DNA from: Polaromonas sp.
GTDB taxonomy: Bacteria > Pseudomonadota > Gammaproteobacteria > Burkholderiales > Burkholderiaceae_C
Direction: 5' to 3'
Assembly (NCBI GenBank): GCA_025362315.1
Contig: JANYGP010000092.1
Span: 1-39,123 of the forward strand
DNA length: 39,123 bases
Below the pieces are notes generated by a model. The model was not told the origin of the DNA. It made no database searches and saw only the letters and a program-made list of their open reading frames with translations. Of the stretch, positions 18,911 to 30,900 are shown piece after piece; positions within the stretch are counted from its first letter, which is position 1; every line of letters begins with the position of its first letter. Position numbers and translations under genes: made by a program.

Positions 18911-21900
18911 CTAGCACTTTGCCCTTGCCCGGGCCCGCTTAAGCTGGTCACTGAAACGTTTGGAAGCCTCTGAGCCTGGCTCAAACTTCGGCATCGTCCT
19001 GGGGACAAAACCTGCAGGCCGCGGCTTGGCCACCACACGCGGCTTGGCGCATTCAATCTGGCGCAGCTCTTCGGCTGTCAATGCCCTTGGCGGCGGCACT
19101 TCCAGGCGCTGCGGTACAGCAGCCTGCAACTCCGGCAGTGGCGAAGCAAACACGTCAAGCCCAGGTATGCCTTCTGGCATCAGCCAGTTAGGCTGCAAAC
19201 CACTGTGGCCCAAATTGCTGGCAAACAAACGATTGCCAGCAGCTTCCTGCGCAGCCGACATGGCCTGCGACTGCCGGACTGCCAAGCCAACTGGAGCCAG
19301 TTCAGCAGTGCTAAATGCGCTGCTAGACAAAGGGTTTTCACCCAAGCCAAAGCCTGAAGCCAAACCCTGCGCCTGTTGCACAGCGACACCCACCGGCGCA
19401 AAGAAAGCAGGCAGTGCGTTGACTGGTGACGACAGTGCGCTGGCAACTGGAGCCACGACAGCGACTGGCGGCTGCACCAGTCCTGGCGAAGAATTGACGT
19501 CTGCAGGATTGCCCAACCGGTCTGGCGCTGCGGGCGCAAGCAGGGTGGGGACTGGCGGGAATGAAGCTGTTGGTGGCGTTACGGGCGGCGCTACCGGAGG
19601 CGAAACAGGTGGAGACACTGGTGGCCCGACTGGCGGCACCACTGGTGGCACGACCGGCGGCACTACGGGTGGAACGACCGGCGGCACTACTGGTGGAACC
19701 ACTGGTGGAACTACCGCTCCCGATGTGATGCTGATACCCACATCCCGAGTGTTGGCCGACACGCGTGACGTACCGCCCACGCCTGCAGACAAATTAATGC
19801 CAGGGCGAATCACGTTCGTCGCGCCAAAGCCTGAGCCGGTGCCGTTGGCAGGCAGGTCTGCGTTGCTTCCTGGCTGGTCGTCCTCAACCAGTCTGGCTGC
19901 CAGGTTGCCCGGCGAGCCGCTAAAGCCCGTCGCTGGGTTAAAGCGTATTTGCGTGCCGTCTGGAAGGTACAGCGCGTTGGTGTCGCTGACGTTGCGCGGC
20001 ACGTCTACCCACACGCCACCGTCCAAGTATTGCCAATTGCCTTGCGCTGGTGTTGTGGCGTTGGATGTGATCAACACACCAACGCGGTTGTCTCCACCGT
20101 TGATTTTGCCAACATCTTTCGGGTCACTAAAGCCAGGGAAAGCAGCACTCACACTGACGGGGGTCGGGGTCGCGCTGTTGACCACTGGCGGCAACACAGT
20201 CGTGTCAGTTGACGGGAACAGCGGCGCATCATTCACCGGCGTGACGGCAATGTTCAGCGTGCCAGTCGTCACGGCGGGCGGCTCAGCGCCGTCTTTGCTG
20301 GTGACGGTGATTGTCAAAGTAGCCGCTGGACTGGCACCAACATTGCCTGCCGAGTTGACATCAGCTGGCGCGGTAATGGTTGCGCCCAACAGCTGCGCTG
20401 GGGTCAGCCCGGTGGCAGAGCCATTCGGGGTCGGGATCACGGTGCCGTCGGCTTGTTTCAGCACCCAGCCAGGCGGCACACCGGCCACAGTAACGGCGGT
20501 AATTGCCTCAGGGTTGCTGGTGTCGGCCGGGGCGATTTTGATACCCAGTGGGATTGGCGTGTCTTCAAGCCCGCGCACCGAACCAGTGACCGCGCCTGTT
20601 GCGTTGTTGCCGACCGCAGGTGAGCCTGCACTGGACTGCTCGCCGGTTGTACCTGGTGGGTTGCCAGCCTCAGGCACGCCAGAGCCCAGCGTCAAAATCG
20701 GTGCGTCTGACACGGGAGTTACCACAATACTCAAGCGCAATGGCTCGGACACGCGACCCGTTGCAAACTGGCCCGGGTTGCCAACTGGCCCTGCAATATT
20801 GACCACCGCGCCTGGCACCAACGCGTCAATCGAATTGCCGATGGATGTGCCGTTAGCTGGGCCTGCTGGTACGTCGCCCTGGTCCGTCTCAACCAAGCGC
20901 ACCGACAACTGGCCGGGTGCGCCCGAATAGTTGCTGTCCACTGGTTTAAACCTGACCAAGGCACTCGGGCTCAGGTAAATAGCAGACGCGTCGCTGGTGG
21001 CAGCAGGCACCGGTATGAACGTGGTGCCATTCAAGCTGTATTCCCAAACGCCCTCCGTCACCGGGTTGGCGCCCGAACCAGTGATGAACACGCCTTTAAA
21101 GCTGTCAGCACCGAAAATTTGACCTGCATCAATCGGGTCACTGAAACGCGGCGACACCAGGCTGCCGATGGACTGCGCAGGTGAATTACTCGTGCCCTCG
21201 GCGATAGACGGCAACACCACCGGTGCTGGGTCGGTCAGTACCGGCCGATCATTGACTGGCTGCACCACAGCGACACCGACCAACATCGGGTTGCCCAGAC
21301 TTGAAAAGCGGCTGCGGCCAATGCCGTTGGTAGTGGTTGAGCTTTCTGTGGCTTCCAGAGTAGACAGGTCAATGAAGCCCGTGGTAGGCGCTGCAGACGT
21401 GGCATTGTCAAACGGCACGCCCAGGCGACCTAGCAAATCGCCCTGACTTGGCAAAGAAGCATTTGGTTGATCAGTTTCAATCAACACCGCTTGCAACGGC
21501 GTGGTCACGCCTACAAAGCCGGCCGCGGCAACAAATCGAACCAGAGCGGTTGGCCCCAACACCAAGGCGTTGGCAGACGTGGTGCCAGGCGCAATCGGTG
21601 TCCAGGCAGTGCCGCCGTTGGTCGAGTACTGGTACACACCTTGTGCCGCAGGCGGCGTGCTGATGATAGCGACCGAAGCAAAAGCGTCGCCGCCGTTGGT
21701 GGTCGGCGCATCGCGCGGGTCGCTGAAGCGAACGCCGAACATGTCTTGAATCGTACGCCCCGGCGTCGTGCCACCCGGCAACAAGGTGGCGTAGTCGGGC
21801 GTGCTGCCTGTCGGGACTGGCCTGTCGTTAAGAGGGAAGTTATTGATGTAAACAATATTGCTGGCAGTAAGCTGGCCTGGCACACCCGGTTGGATGCCGC

Positions 21901-24900
21901 CATTATTCCGGTCTTCAATGGTGACAGTAAAACTGTCAGGGCCGTTGAAAAACGCTGCGCTCCGGTACTGCAAGGTTTCCAGTGTTGCATTGATGTCTGC
22001 AATGGTGCCGGTCAAAATGATCGGTTGGTTGGTAGCAGTGGGTAGAACACCTACGGAGGTCGGCCCCGACAAAACAACACCGCCTACCAATCCACCGATG
22101 AAAGGACGCCCATTTGAGGTGGGTTGAATTGTCACCACCACAATGGCGTTGGGACTGGTTGGCTCGTCAACGTCGCTCAAGACAATTTTTGTAAGGCCGG
22201 TAAAAGTAATCGGCACGTCGCCCGCTGGCAATGCAGTCGCCACGGTATTTCCAGGCGTGGCCACAGCCGGCGTGTCGTTGACCTTTGTGATGTCGATGCT
22301 GACGTCACGTTCGTTGGCTGACACGCGTGATGTGCCGCCTACGCCTGCTGACAGGTCAAGGCCTGGGCGAATGACATTTGTCGCGCCGAAAGTGCTGCCA
22401 GTGGTAGTGGCGGGTAAATCTGCATTCGCTCCTGCCTGGTCGTCTTCCACCAAGCGCGCATTTAAATTACCCGGCGTGCCGTTGAAGTTCAACGCGGGAT
22501 TAAAACGAATTTTTGTGCCGTCTGGTAGGTACAGCGCGTTGGTGTCACTCACGTTGCGCGGCACGTCTACCCAATTGGCACCGTCAAAATATTGCCAGTT
22601 GCCCTGCGCGGGACTGGCACCGTTACCTTTGATCAGCACGCCAACCCGTTTGTCAGCACCGTTGGTTTGGCCAGCGTCTTTCGGGTCGGTGTAGCCCGGG
22701 AAGGCGGTTGTTACGTCAACCCCGGGGTTCAATGCAGTTGTGGTGCCGGGGTCTTCGCTAATAGACCCCAGCGCGGTGATTAAGGTATTGGGGAAAGACG
22801 GCGCGTCATTCACCGGCGTGACGGCAACTCTCAACGTGCCGGTGGTGGTAGCCACTGGCGCTGCGCCGTCCTGGCTGGTAACGGTGATGGTGAGAACCGC
22901 AGGCGAAGCGCTTACCAAGCCTGTTGTGTTCACGTCGCTGGGGGCGGTGATCGTCAAGCCCGTCAACTGCGATGGCGTCAAACCGGTGCTAGCGGCAAGG
23001 GCAGTCACATCAGTGCCACCTGAATCCTTGATCGCCCAGCCAGCTGGCACGCCAGTAATCTTGATGTTGCTGATCGTCTCAGGATTGCTGGTGTCGGCTG
23101 GTACAACCGCGATGTTCAGCGGTATCGCCGTGTCTTCCACACCGCGTACTGAACCAGTTACCGATCCTGTTGGACTGTTGCCAGTGGCAGGTGAGCCGGG
23201 GCTGGACTGCGCGCCAGTAGTATTGGGTGGGTTGCCGGTTTCTGGCGAGCCCGCACCAATGGTCAACACCGGAGCATCAGACACTGGTGTGACTACCGTT
23301 GCTACTTGCAACGGGTTAGACATTTGGCCAAACGGGAATTTTGCGTTGTCACCGACAGCGGCGGAAATATTGGTTGAATTGCCCGGTGTGGTGTTGATGC
23401 CCCCGTTACCAATCGGGGTGCCTGTTGCGCCGCCGTTAGGCACGTCAGCAACAACACCAGGTGCTGCAGTTTGATCACCCTCTACCAAGCGCACCGTCAA
23501 CTTGCCTGGCGCGCCCGAGAAATTGGACGCCGGTACAAAGCGGATTTTATTGGTGGCAGCGCCTGTAGCAGTGGTGCTTAAGAAAGTGGCGGTGGTGTCA
23601 GCGGTGGCGCTGGTGTAGTCAGTCCAACTTGTCCCGTTGTTCACCGAATACTGCCACTTGCCCTCAGTCGTAGCGTTGGCCGCAGTTTGGGTAATGACAA
23701 TGCCAATCAACGTGTCAGCGCCATTAGGCTGACCAACGTCTTTCGGGTCGCTGTAGCGCGTGCCAAACATGGTCGCAACAGTTTCGCCCGCGTTGGATGC
23801 AGCAAGCACATCTTCAGCAATAGTAGGGACGGTGACGTCAGTGGTGTCGTTGAGGGCTACAGGCCGGTCGTTGACCGGAACGACGGTAACCGTTAATGTG
23901 CCAGTTGTTTTAGCAGGGTTCGGTGCCGAGCCGTCGGTACTGGTAGCCACCACCGTCAGCGTGGCAGGTGCAGTTGCGGTTTGGTTGAAGTCTGCAGGCG
24001 CTTTGATGGACAAACCGACGAGCTCCGATGCTGGAATGTTGTACACGTCATTCACACCGGCTGAAGTGAACAACACAGTGCCATCGGCCTTGGTGAACTG
24101 CCAGCCAGCAGGCGCACCTTTGATCGTCGTAGTGACAGTTTCTGGAGTTGATGGATCAGCGGATGTGGCTTTTAATCCGAGCGGGATCGGCGTGTCTTCG
24201 TTGCCAGTGGTGGAGCCAGTGATGGTGTTAGCAGGCGTGTTGCCCGCGCCTGTGCCCGGCGCGTCTGGGCTGGTTGTTGCGCCGCCGCCTGTGCCGATGG
24301 TCAAGATAGGCGCATCCGATACCGGTGCTACGCGGATATTGATCACATCGGTATCGGTCAATGCGTCAAACGAAGCTGTGCCGCCAGCTTCGCGCGGCAA
24401 GGTTGCATCGCCACCAGCGTTGCCGCCTTGCCCTTGGTCGTTGGTGACAACAGTAATCGTTGTGTCGCCGCTGAAGTTGTTAGTAGGCGTGTAGACCAGG
24501 GTGGCGAGTGCCTTGTTGATCTCTAATTTGCTTCCAACAATCGTGATGGTGCCTGTGCCCGAGTTGGTCACGGTCGCCGAGCCACCGCCAGCAGTAGCTA
24601 TTAGCGTGCCGTCGGCAGCGGTGACAGTGGTGGTTAGTAAGCCCGTGCCTTGGTTGCCGTCTGGGTCAGCGATTGTGATGAGCGCATTGTTACCAGCGTT
24701 GAACGCAAAAGCAGCGTCTTCAGTGATGGGCGTGGCTGTTGGACCTGTGAAAGGCGCGCTTACAATTGGGAAGTTGGTGCTGCCGTTGAAGCTGTTGACA
24801 GGCGGTAAATTGGGCTGCACGTAGCCAAAGTTTCGATCGATGACTGCCGTGTTAGCGGGCAAGGACACCTCAATCAGCGACAGTGTGTTGGCTCTGCCGT

Positions 24901-27900
24901 CTGTGTCGTAGCGCGGCGTGAGGGTTTTCGAGGTGGTGCCGTTGTCACCCAGGTCGCTACGGGTCACCGTTGCCGGAGCGCTGATGCGATACCTGCCTTC
25001 GTTGACGCTTGAGGTTGACGTATCGTCGCCCGGCAGCACGCCAAAGCTGTAGCTGCCGTCGAGCGCCGTCGTTGTAGTCAACGTGACGTTGTCCGCGGTT
25101 GTGGTGAAGTCACCGTCCGAACCAGCCCATAGCAGCGTCACGGTGACGCCGCTTAAAAGCTTCTCAGGGTTAGCACCTGCATCAACTGCTCCATTTGGCG
25201 AATTGGTGTCGTCCCACAACACACCTTTGATGGTGCCCACGCCGCCTTTGTCGCTGACGCGGTAGTTGTCTAACGGGCCACCTTGGTCGGTGACAGCAAT
25301 GGCATTCGGGGCGACTCCCTGTGAGCCATCACGTTCACCAGTAGCCGACCCAACACCGCCGCCAGTGGTTCCCGCAAAAATTTGCGCGCTGTTGGTGGGT
25401 GCGCTTGAGTACGTCACCACTGCATCGCTGGTGTCTGACGCCTGGTTGGTGGGGAAGGTGTCTTTGTACTTCAGCGTGACGATTTGATTGGGATCCAGCT
25501 TATCAATCGCAACGTTAAAACCACTGCCATTTGCCGTGATCACAATACCGGCTGTTGCCAGTGCTGGGTCGGTGATGGACGTGTAGGTGGTAGTCCCAAC
25601 CGTCAGGCTGGTAAATGTTGGCGCAGTTGCGCCAGCAGGCATGCCTGGGTCAACCAGCAGCACGTTGTACGCGGGTGTAACGCCGGTGTTGGTAAAGCTG
25701 CTGCTCAGGTCAACTACAGCTGTTGCGGCCTGCGTGCCGGATTGAATGTTGGCAACCCGCTTGTCAACGGTGGCTATGTAGGGCTCTACGACTTTATCGC
25801 GAGTGATGTTGCTGGTCAGGGTGTTGACATTGCCCGGCGCGCCAGACGTCACAGTGAAAACAGTGTCTAGTGTCGTATCTTGCTGGTTGGCGCTGGCGTT
25901 GCTGACAACTGCGGTGAACTCAATGACCACGTATTCGCTGTCGATGTCGTTGTCTTGGTTGACAAGCGTACCCAGATCAAAGCTCGGGGCGGCGGCGGTG
26001 CCAGTGTTGTTGATTGCGGCAGTTGGTTTGCCATTATTCGCGCGGGGATCAGTACCGCCAGTTGCCAAACTGTTTTGTATTGGCTTCCAGATGGCGCTGT
26101 CGCCAGTTAAATTTTCAGCTTGGGTGGTGCCTGCGATGTCAACGCCGTCGTTGCGGGTCAATCCACCCAGTGAGCCCAGCGCGCTGGACGTCATTGGCGC
26201 ATCAGATACCAATGCCACTTTGGCATCGCCCAAGTACGTGTAGCCCGGGGGAAGGTTCGGCTTCACAACGAAATTGGGAATTGTGCCCGCCGGTATTTTC
26301 ACCACCATGCGAAAGCGCGTTAATTCGCCCACGACCATGTCCTGCGGTGTGCCCGTTGGCGATACGCCGCCAGAACCGCCCTTGGTATCGCCACCGGCAT
26401 TGTTCGCGTTAGGGCTGGTGTCGCTGATTGTGCCAATGCGGGACAGCACTGGGACGATTGGCACCACAGGCACCACAGCGCGTGAAGCGGTTTGGTAGTT
26501 GTTCAGGCCATTGCTTTGGGATGCTTGGTTGGGCGTGGTGCCAGACGATGTGCCGCCTCCAACGTCTACCGCAGCGCCACCCGTTAAGTTGACGTTATCG
26601 GCACCGCTGCGCTCACCGGCTGACACGTTGCCGTTCGTCGTGGTGCGGTCCAGGCTGGTCCAACGTGTGACGGCGTCGTTGTTAACCACAGGCGCACCAG
26701 CGATGCTGCCGTTGGCTTTGCCGCGCACCGTGACGGTGATGGTGCCGCCAACGTCAAGGTCATAAGTTTTTGCTGGGTTGAAGGTCAATGCGCCGCCAGC
26801 AATGCTGAAGTCGGCAATCGTTAGCGTCTGGGCTGCGTTATTGACAAACGCACCCGTTGATGTGGTGACGGTATTGGAGCTGGCCGTTGACTGAACGGAT
26901 ACCAGTGAAAAGCTGCCAAACTGCGATGGCAACGTGTCGTTTAACGTCAGGTCCCAGGCTTTGACATTGCTGGTGTTGGCCAGACGAATGGTGAATTCCA
27001 CCTCGTCGTTTTCATCAGCCTCTGTGCCGGGCTGGTCGCCAGTAACTTGCGCGTTGGTATCCACAACCGCTGCAGTTTTAACGGTGGTGACTGTTGGCTC
27101 AACGATGGTGATGGTCGGGTCGTTAGCGGTAGTGGTGTCTGCAACTATTGCCACTGCTGCGGGGCCTGCGCCAGTAGCGCCGTCGGTATCAGTGAACACA
27201 GCCGAACTGTTGGAAGGCAGCGTGATGCCTTGCTGGCTGGTGACCACGTTAACGGCCGTGACGCGCACGCGAACGATGAAGCTGTTGTTGCCGGTGTTGT
27301 TGTCGTTAGGTGTGACGATGGTGCCTAAGCTGACCCGGCCGCCCACGCCTGAATTGCCTAGCGAGCCGCCTGGGGTACCGCCAGTTTGAGGTGTCAAACC
27401 TCCAGCAAACGCCGCAGTCGGCGCTGCGCTGGACGCAAAGTCAGCGGCCAACTCGTTGTTTGGGTTAACCCCGGCAATGCCAATGCCGTTAGAGCCCGTG
27501 CCCGCAGTTGTCGTGATGATGTCGTAACCAATGTCGCCGTTGTAGCTGCTGTCAATCGCCAATCCCGGTGGCAAATTGATATCGGCAAAAAGGGCTGTCG
27601 TTTGCCCTTCAGGCACCGTGACTTTGATGTCGAAATAACCTTTTTCACCAATCACCAGATTTGCGCCAGTGGTGTGGCCTTGGTTGGAATCGTCATCGGT
27701 GGCGGTTGGGTCGTTATCGGTAAAGTCACCTTGCCAGCGAATGTCAACCTGCGGCTTGGCGATTTCCAGCAGCGCGTCGTCGCGCACCTGACCGCCAGTA
27801 GTGGCGTTGAGTGTGGTGGTGTAGTCAGTGCCGCCTTCTTTTGAGGCATAGCTTTCAACCGCCACAACGGACGTTGAATTTTTTGCGGCGATAGCTTTTG

Positions 27901-30900
27901 CTGCGGTGCCGTCGTCAGCGACCACGTCATAAGTGATGACGATGACGTTGGAGCCGTCTGTTACGGTAGCGCCAAGGGCCGTACGGCCCTTGGCAAGTTT
28001 GGCAGTGTTAACGCCGTCTACCAGCTCAATCACGGTTTTACCGGCAACGGTGGTGACGATGTAGTCGGTACCGGCGGTTAACAGGATACCTGCGCCAGTG
28101 CGAACCTGGAAATTATTGCCAGTCGCTGCTGCATTGTCTGTGCCCGACACAAACTTGTAGCCCGGTGGCGGGTCAATGGCTGCGGTTTTAACGTCAAACG
28201 CGCCAGAGCCTCCGGTGTTTTGAATCGCAAAGCCCATGCGCAGCACATCGCCCGCGTCTACGTTGGTGATGTTGCCGTTAATTTGCCCAGCGCTGGAAAC
28301 GATGCCGCTGATTGGCTGACCTGCAACACCCGCATCAATGACTGTGCCTGGGAAAGAATTGCCAACAATGTTGCCGCCCTGGCCAGCCACCTTGGCAATC
28401 ACGCCGTGGCTGACAACCAAACGTGGCTCGGCGCGCACGATTTGAATGATGGCGTCGTCTGGCAAAGGTGATGCTTGGCCCACCCCGCCGTTGCTTGAGC
28501 GGTCAGATGTTTCGCGACCTTGCGCGGTTAACAGTAAATTGTCAGCGTACGGCTTGTCGCTGGCCTTGACGGTGAACAAAATGTCAATGCGGTTGTTGGC
28601 TGGGGTAGTGGCAGACGTTTGCGTGTTGGCCGTGCCGCCCGGGTTGGCGGTCTGCGATGACGACTTGTTAATGGTGAAAGCCACCGAGTTACCGCCAGCG
28701 GCTGCCGTGGTTGCGCTGACGACGTCAGTACCCAATGACGCCAGCGTGACATCAGACTGGTTGTGGGTGGGGCCAAGGGTGTACGCACCGGCTTGTGCCC
28801 AATTGGCGGTGGGGCTGTTAGCGGTAAAGCTGGCGGGTACGGTAACCGCAGTCAGCGTTGCGTCTGTGGTGCCATTCAAGTCCGGGTCGTTGGCCTGAAA
28901 AATCGGGTCGGGCAAAAAGCCTTCAAGCTTGATGTCGTTGAAGTCACCCTGCGTCAAGTTGTAGCGCAGGCGGTAAGTCACGTTGTCACCGGCTGCAACG
29001 ATGGGGCGACCAGTGGCGTCTTTGGGGATTGAACTGTCAGTGACTAAAACACCATTGAGTGCAAACAGCTCCAAGTCCAGTTTGCCGTCTTTGACGCTGA
29101 TGCTGGCTGCCGATGTGTCGGCATTGATGATGGGTGCATTTCCGGCATCAAGCGCAGGTGCAATGGCTGTTGGGCCGGTTTTCTTCAACAGCTCGCCGCT
29201 GATGCGAACGTCGTTTTTCAGCACGTCATTTTCAAGCAACTGCGCGCCAGACGATGCGTTGCTGGTGTTGCCGTTTTGTGCAACACGATACACATCGCGT
29301 ATGGTCGCTTTGTAGGTGATGGTGACTGTGGTCAGGCCTTGGCCTGATGCGGAACCAAATACATCGCCCAACAAGTCTCCAGCTTGCGCGCCAGTGATGC
29401 TGGTATTGCCGCCCGTTTTGCTGACGATGGCAGAGCTTAGGTCAAATTGCAGTACCTGCTTGCCAAAGCCGCCGACTTGGATGCCAGGCGTAGCGGTGCT
29501 CACGTCAATGCTTGCAGGGGATTCGTTCGATTGGGTCTTGACGGTGGCCACGCCGGTGGTGGCGTCGTTGGTGGTGCCGGTATAGACCGTTGGATCTAAC
29601 GCTGTGCCGACTAGCGATTGGCCGTTGACGTTGCCCGCAGTAATCGTCATGGAGCCAGGTTTAAAGTCGATACCGTCAGCCAGCGTGTCGGTGATGATGA
29701 CATTGCGCAAGCCGTAGAAGTCGCCGACCTGAACGGTCAGCGTGTAAGTCAGCTCGTCGCCTGAGCGCACGCCGCTTGGGTTGGCAGGGTCCAGCACGTT
29801 GGGCGTGGCACCTGCGACGGCTTTTTGGATTTGGATGGTTTGGTAATTGATGACCACAGCGGCTGGGTCAATGGTGAATGGCGCGTTTTGCGGGTCGTCG
29901 CCGTCAGCAAATTTGACATTGCCTTTGTGTTTAGCATCAAAGTTTTGCAGAATGTCCAAACCAGTGTTCGGGTCAAGGATGGTGTCAGGAACGAAGTAGT
30001 TGAGCTCCAAGCCCAACACGCCACCGGCGTAAACAGCGTTGGCCGGTGCAATCGCAATTAAAGCCACGCCGCCTGCGCTTGACCATGTGCCTTTAACCGC
30101 GTCGCGAACCGGACCGCCCGGCGTTCCAGCGACCGCACCGGAGGCTGCATCAACTACGAAAATTTGCGCACCCGCAATAGCAGGATCGCTAGGTGACGCT
30201 ACGGTACCCGTTGGGTTGTAGTTAAGTGTGACGTCGGTTGCTGGGTCAAAGTTGATGTTGTTTGGGATTGACAGGCGAGAAATGTACCGACCAGTGGTCA
30301 GCTCCGGGTTGGTCAAGTTAATGGTGCCGTTACCGCTGAGCACGCTTTGGCCGGGCGCCATTTCCAACTCAGAAATAAAGTACTGCTTGTCGTTAGCGCC
30401 GGGGACTTGCTCTGCCTCGCGTGAGCTGTTGATGTAGGCCGTGCGATACCAAATAGGGTTGGTTGATGCGGTGGAAGGTGCGCTTTGAATGACTACCGGA
30501 TCTGACCCCTCAGCCTGAGGCGTGATGCCGTACAAGAAAAAACCTTTGCTGGCGATATTGGTGTTAGCACCACCCGCACCCTCACCGCCCTCGGCAACCG
30601 GGTTGGCAGAGTCGGCATTGGCACCGACGTTGTATTTAAAGTCGATCTTGGCCGGTGGGTTGGTTGGCGTGAAGCTGCCGAACGGCAACTGGTAAATCAC
30701 CAACGTGTCGCCAACGCCCATGCCGTAATCGACGGCTTTAAACACGATGGGTAAGCCGGTTGCAGGGTCGATCACGCTGGGTGATGAGGCGTTGCCCACA
30801 CCGTCAAACGTCAACACAGCCACATCTGGCAGTGCTGCGCCTAAAAAGACGCCGCTGCCAGGGACGTAAGTGATGCCCTCTAGGTTGTTGGTGCTCGGGT

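Noticed and set aside
19572..19715. Regular repeats that might suggest a CRISPR array
   Set aside because: Units are 12 bases, contiguous with no unique spacers, and translate in frame as a Pro/Val linker.
18960..20930. 656-residue open frame on the plus strand opposite the giant gene
   Set aside because: It is the antisense of the repetitive, stop-poor minus-strand gene; composition (Gly/Thr/Ser runs) mirrors the PPVV and A/B modules, and there is no ribosome site or domain.
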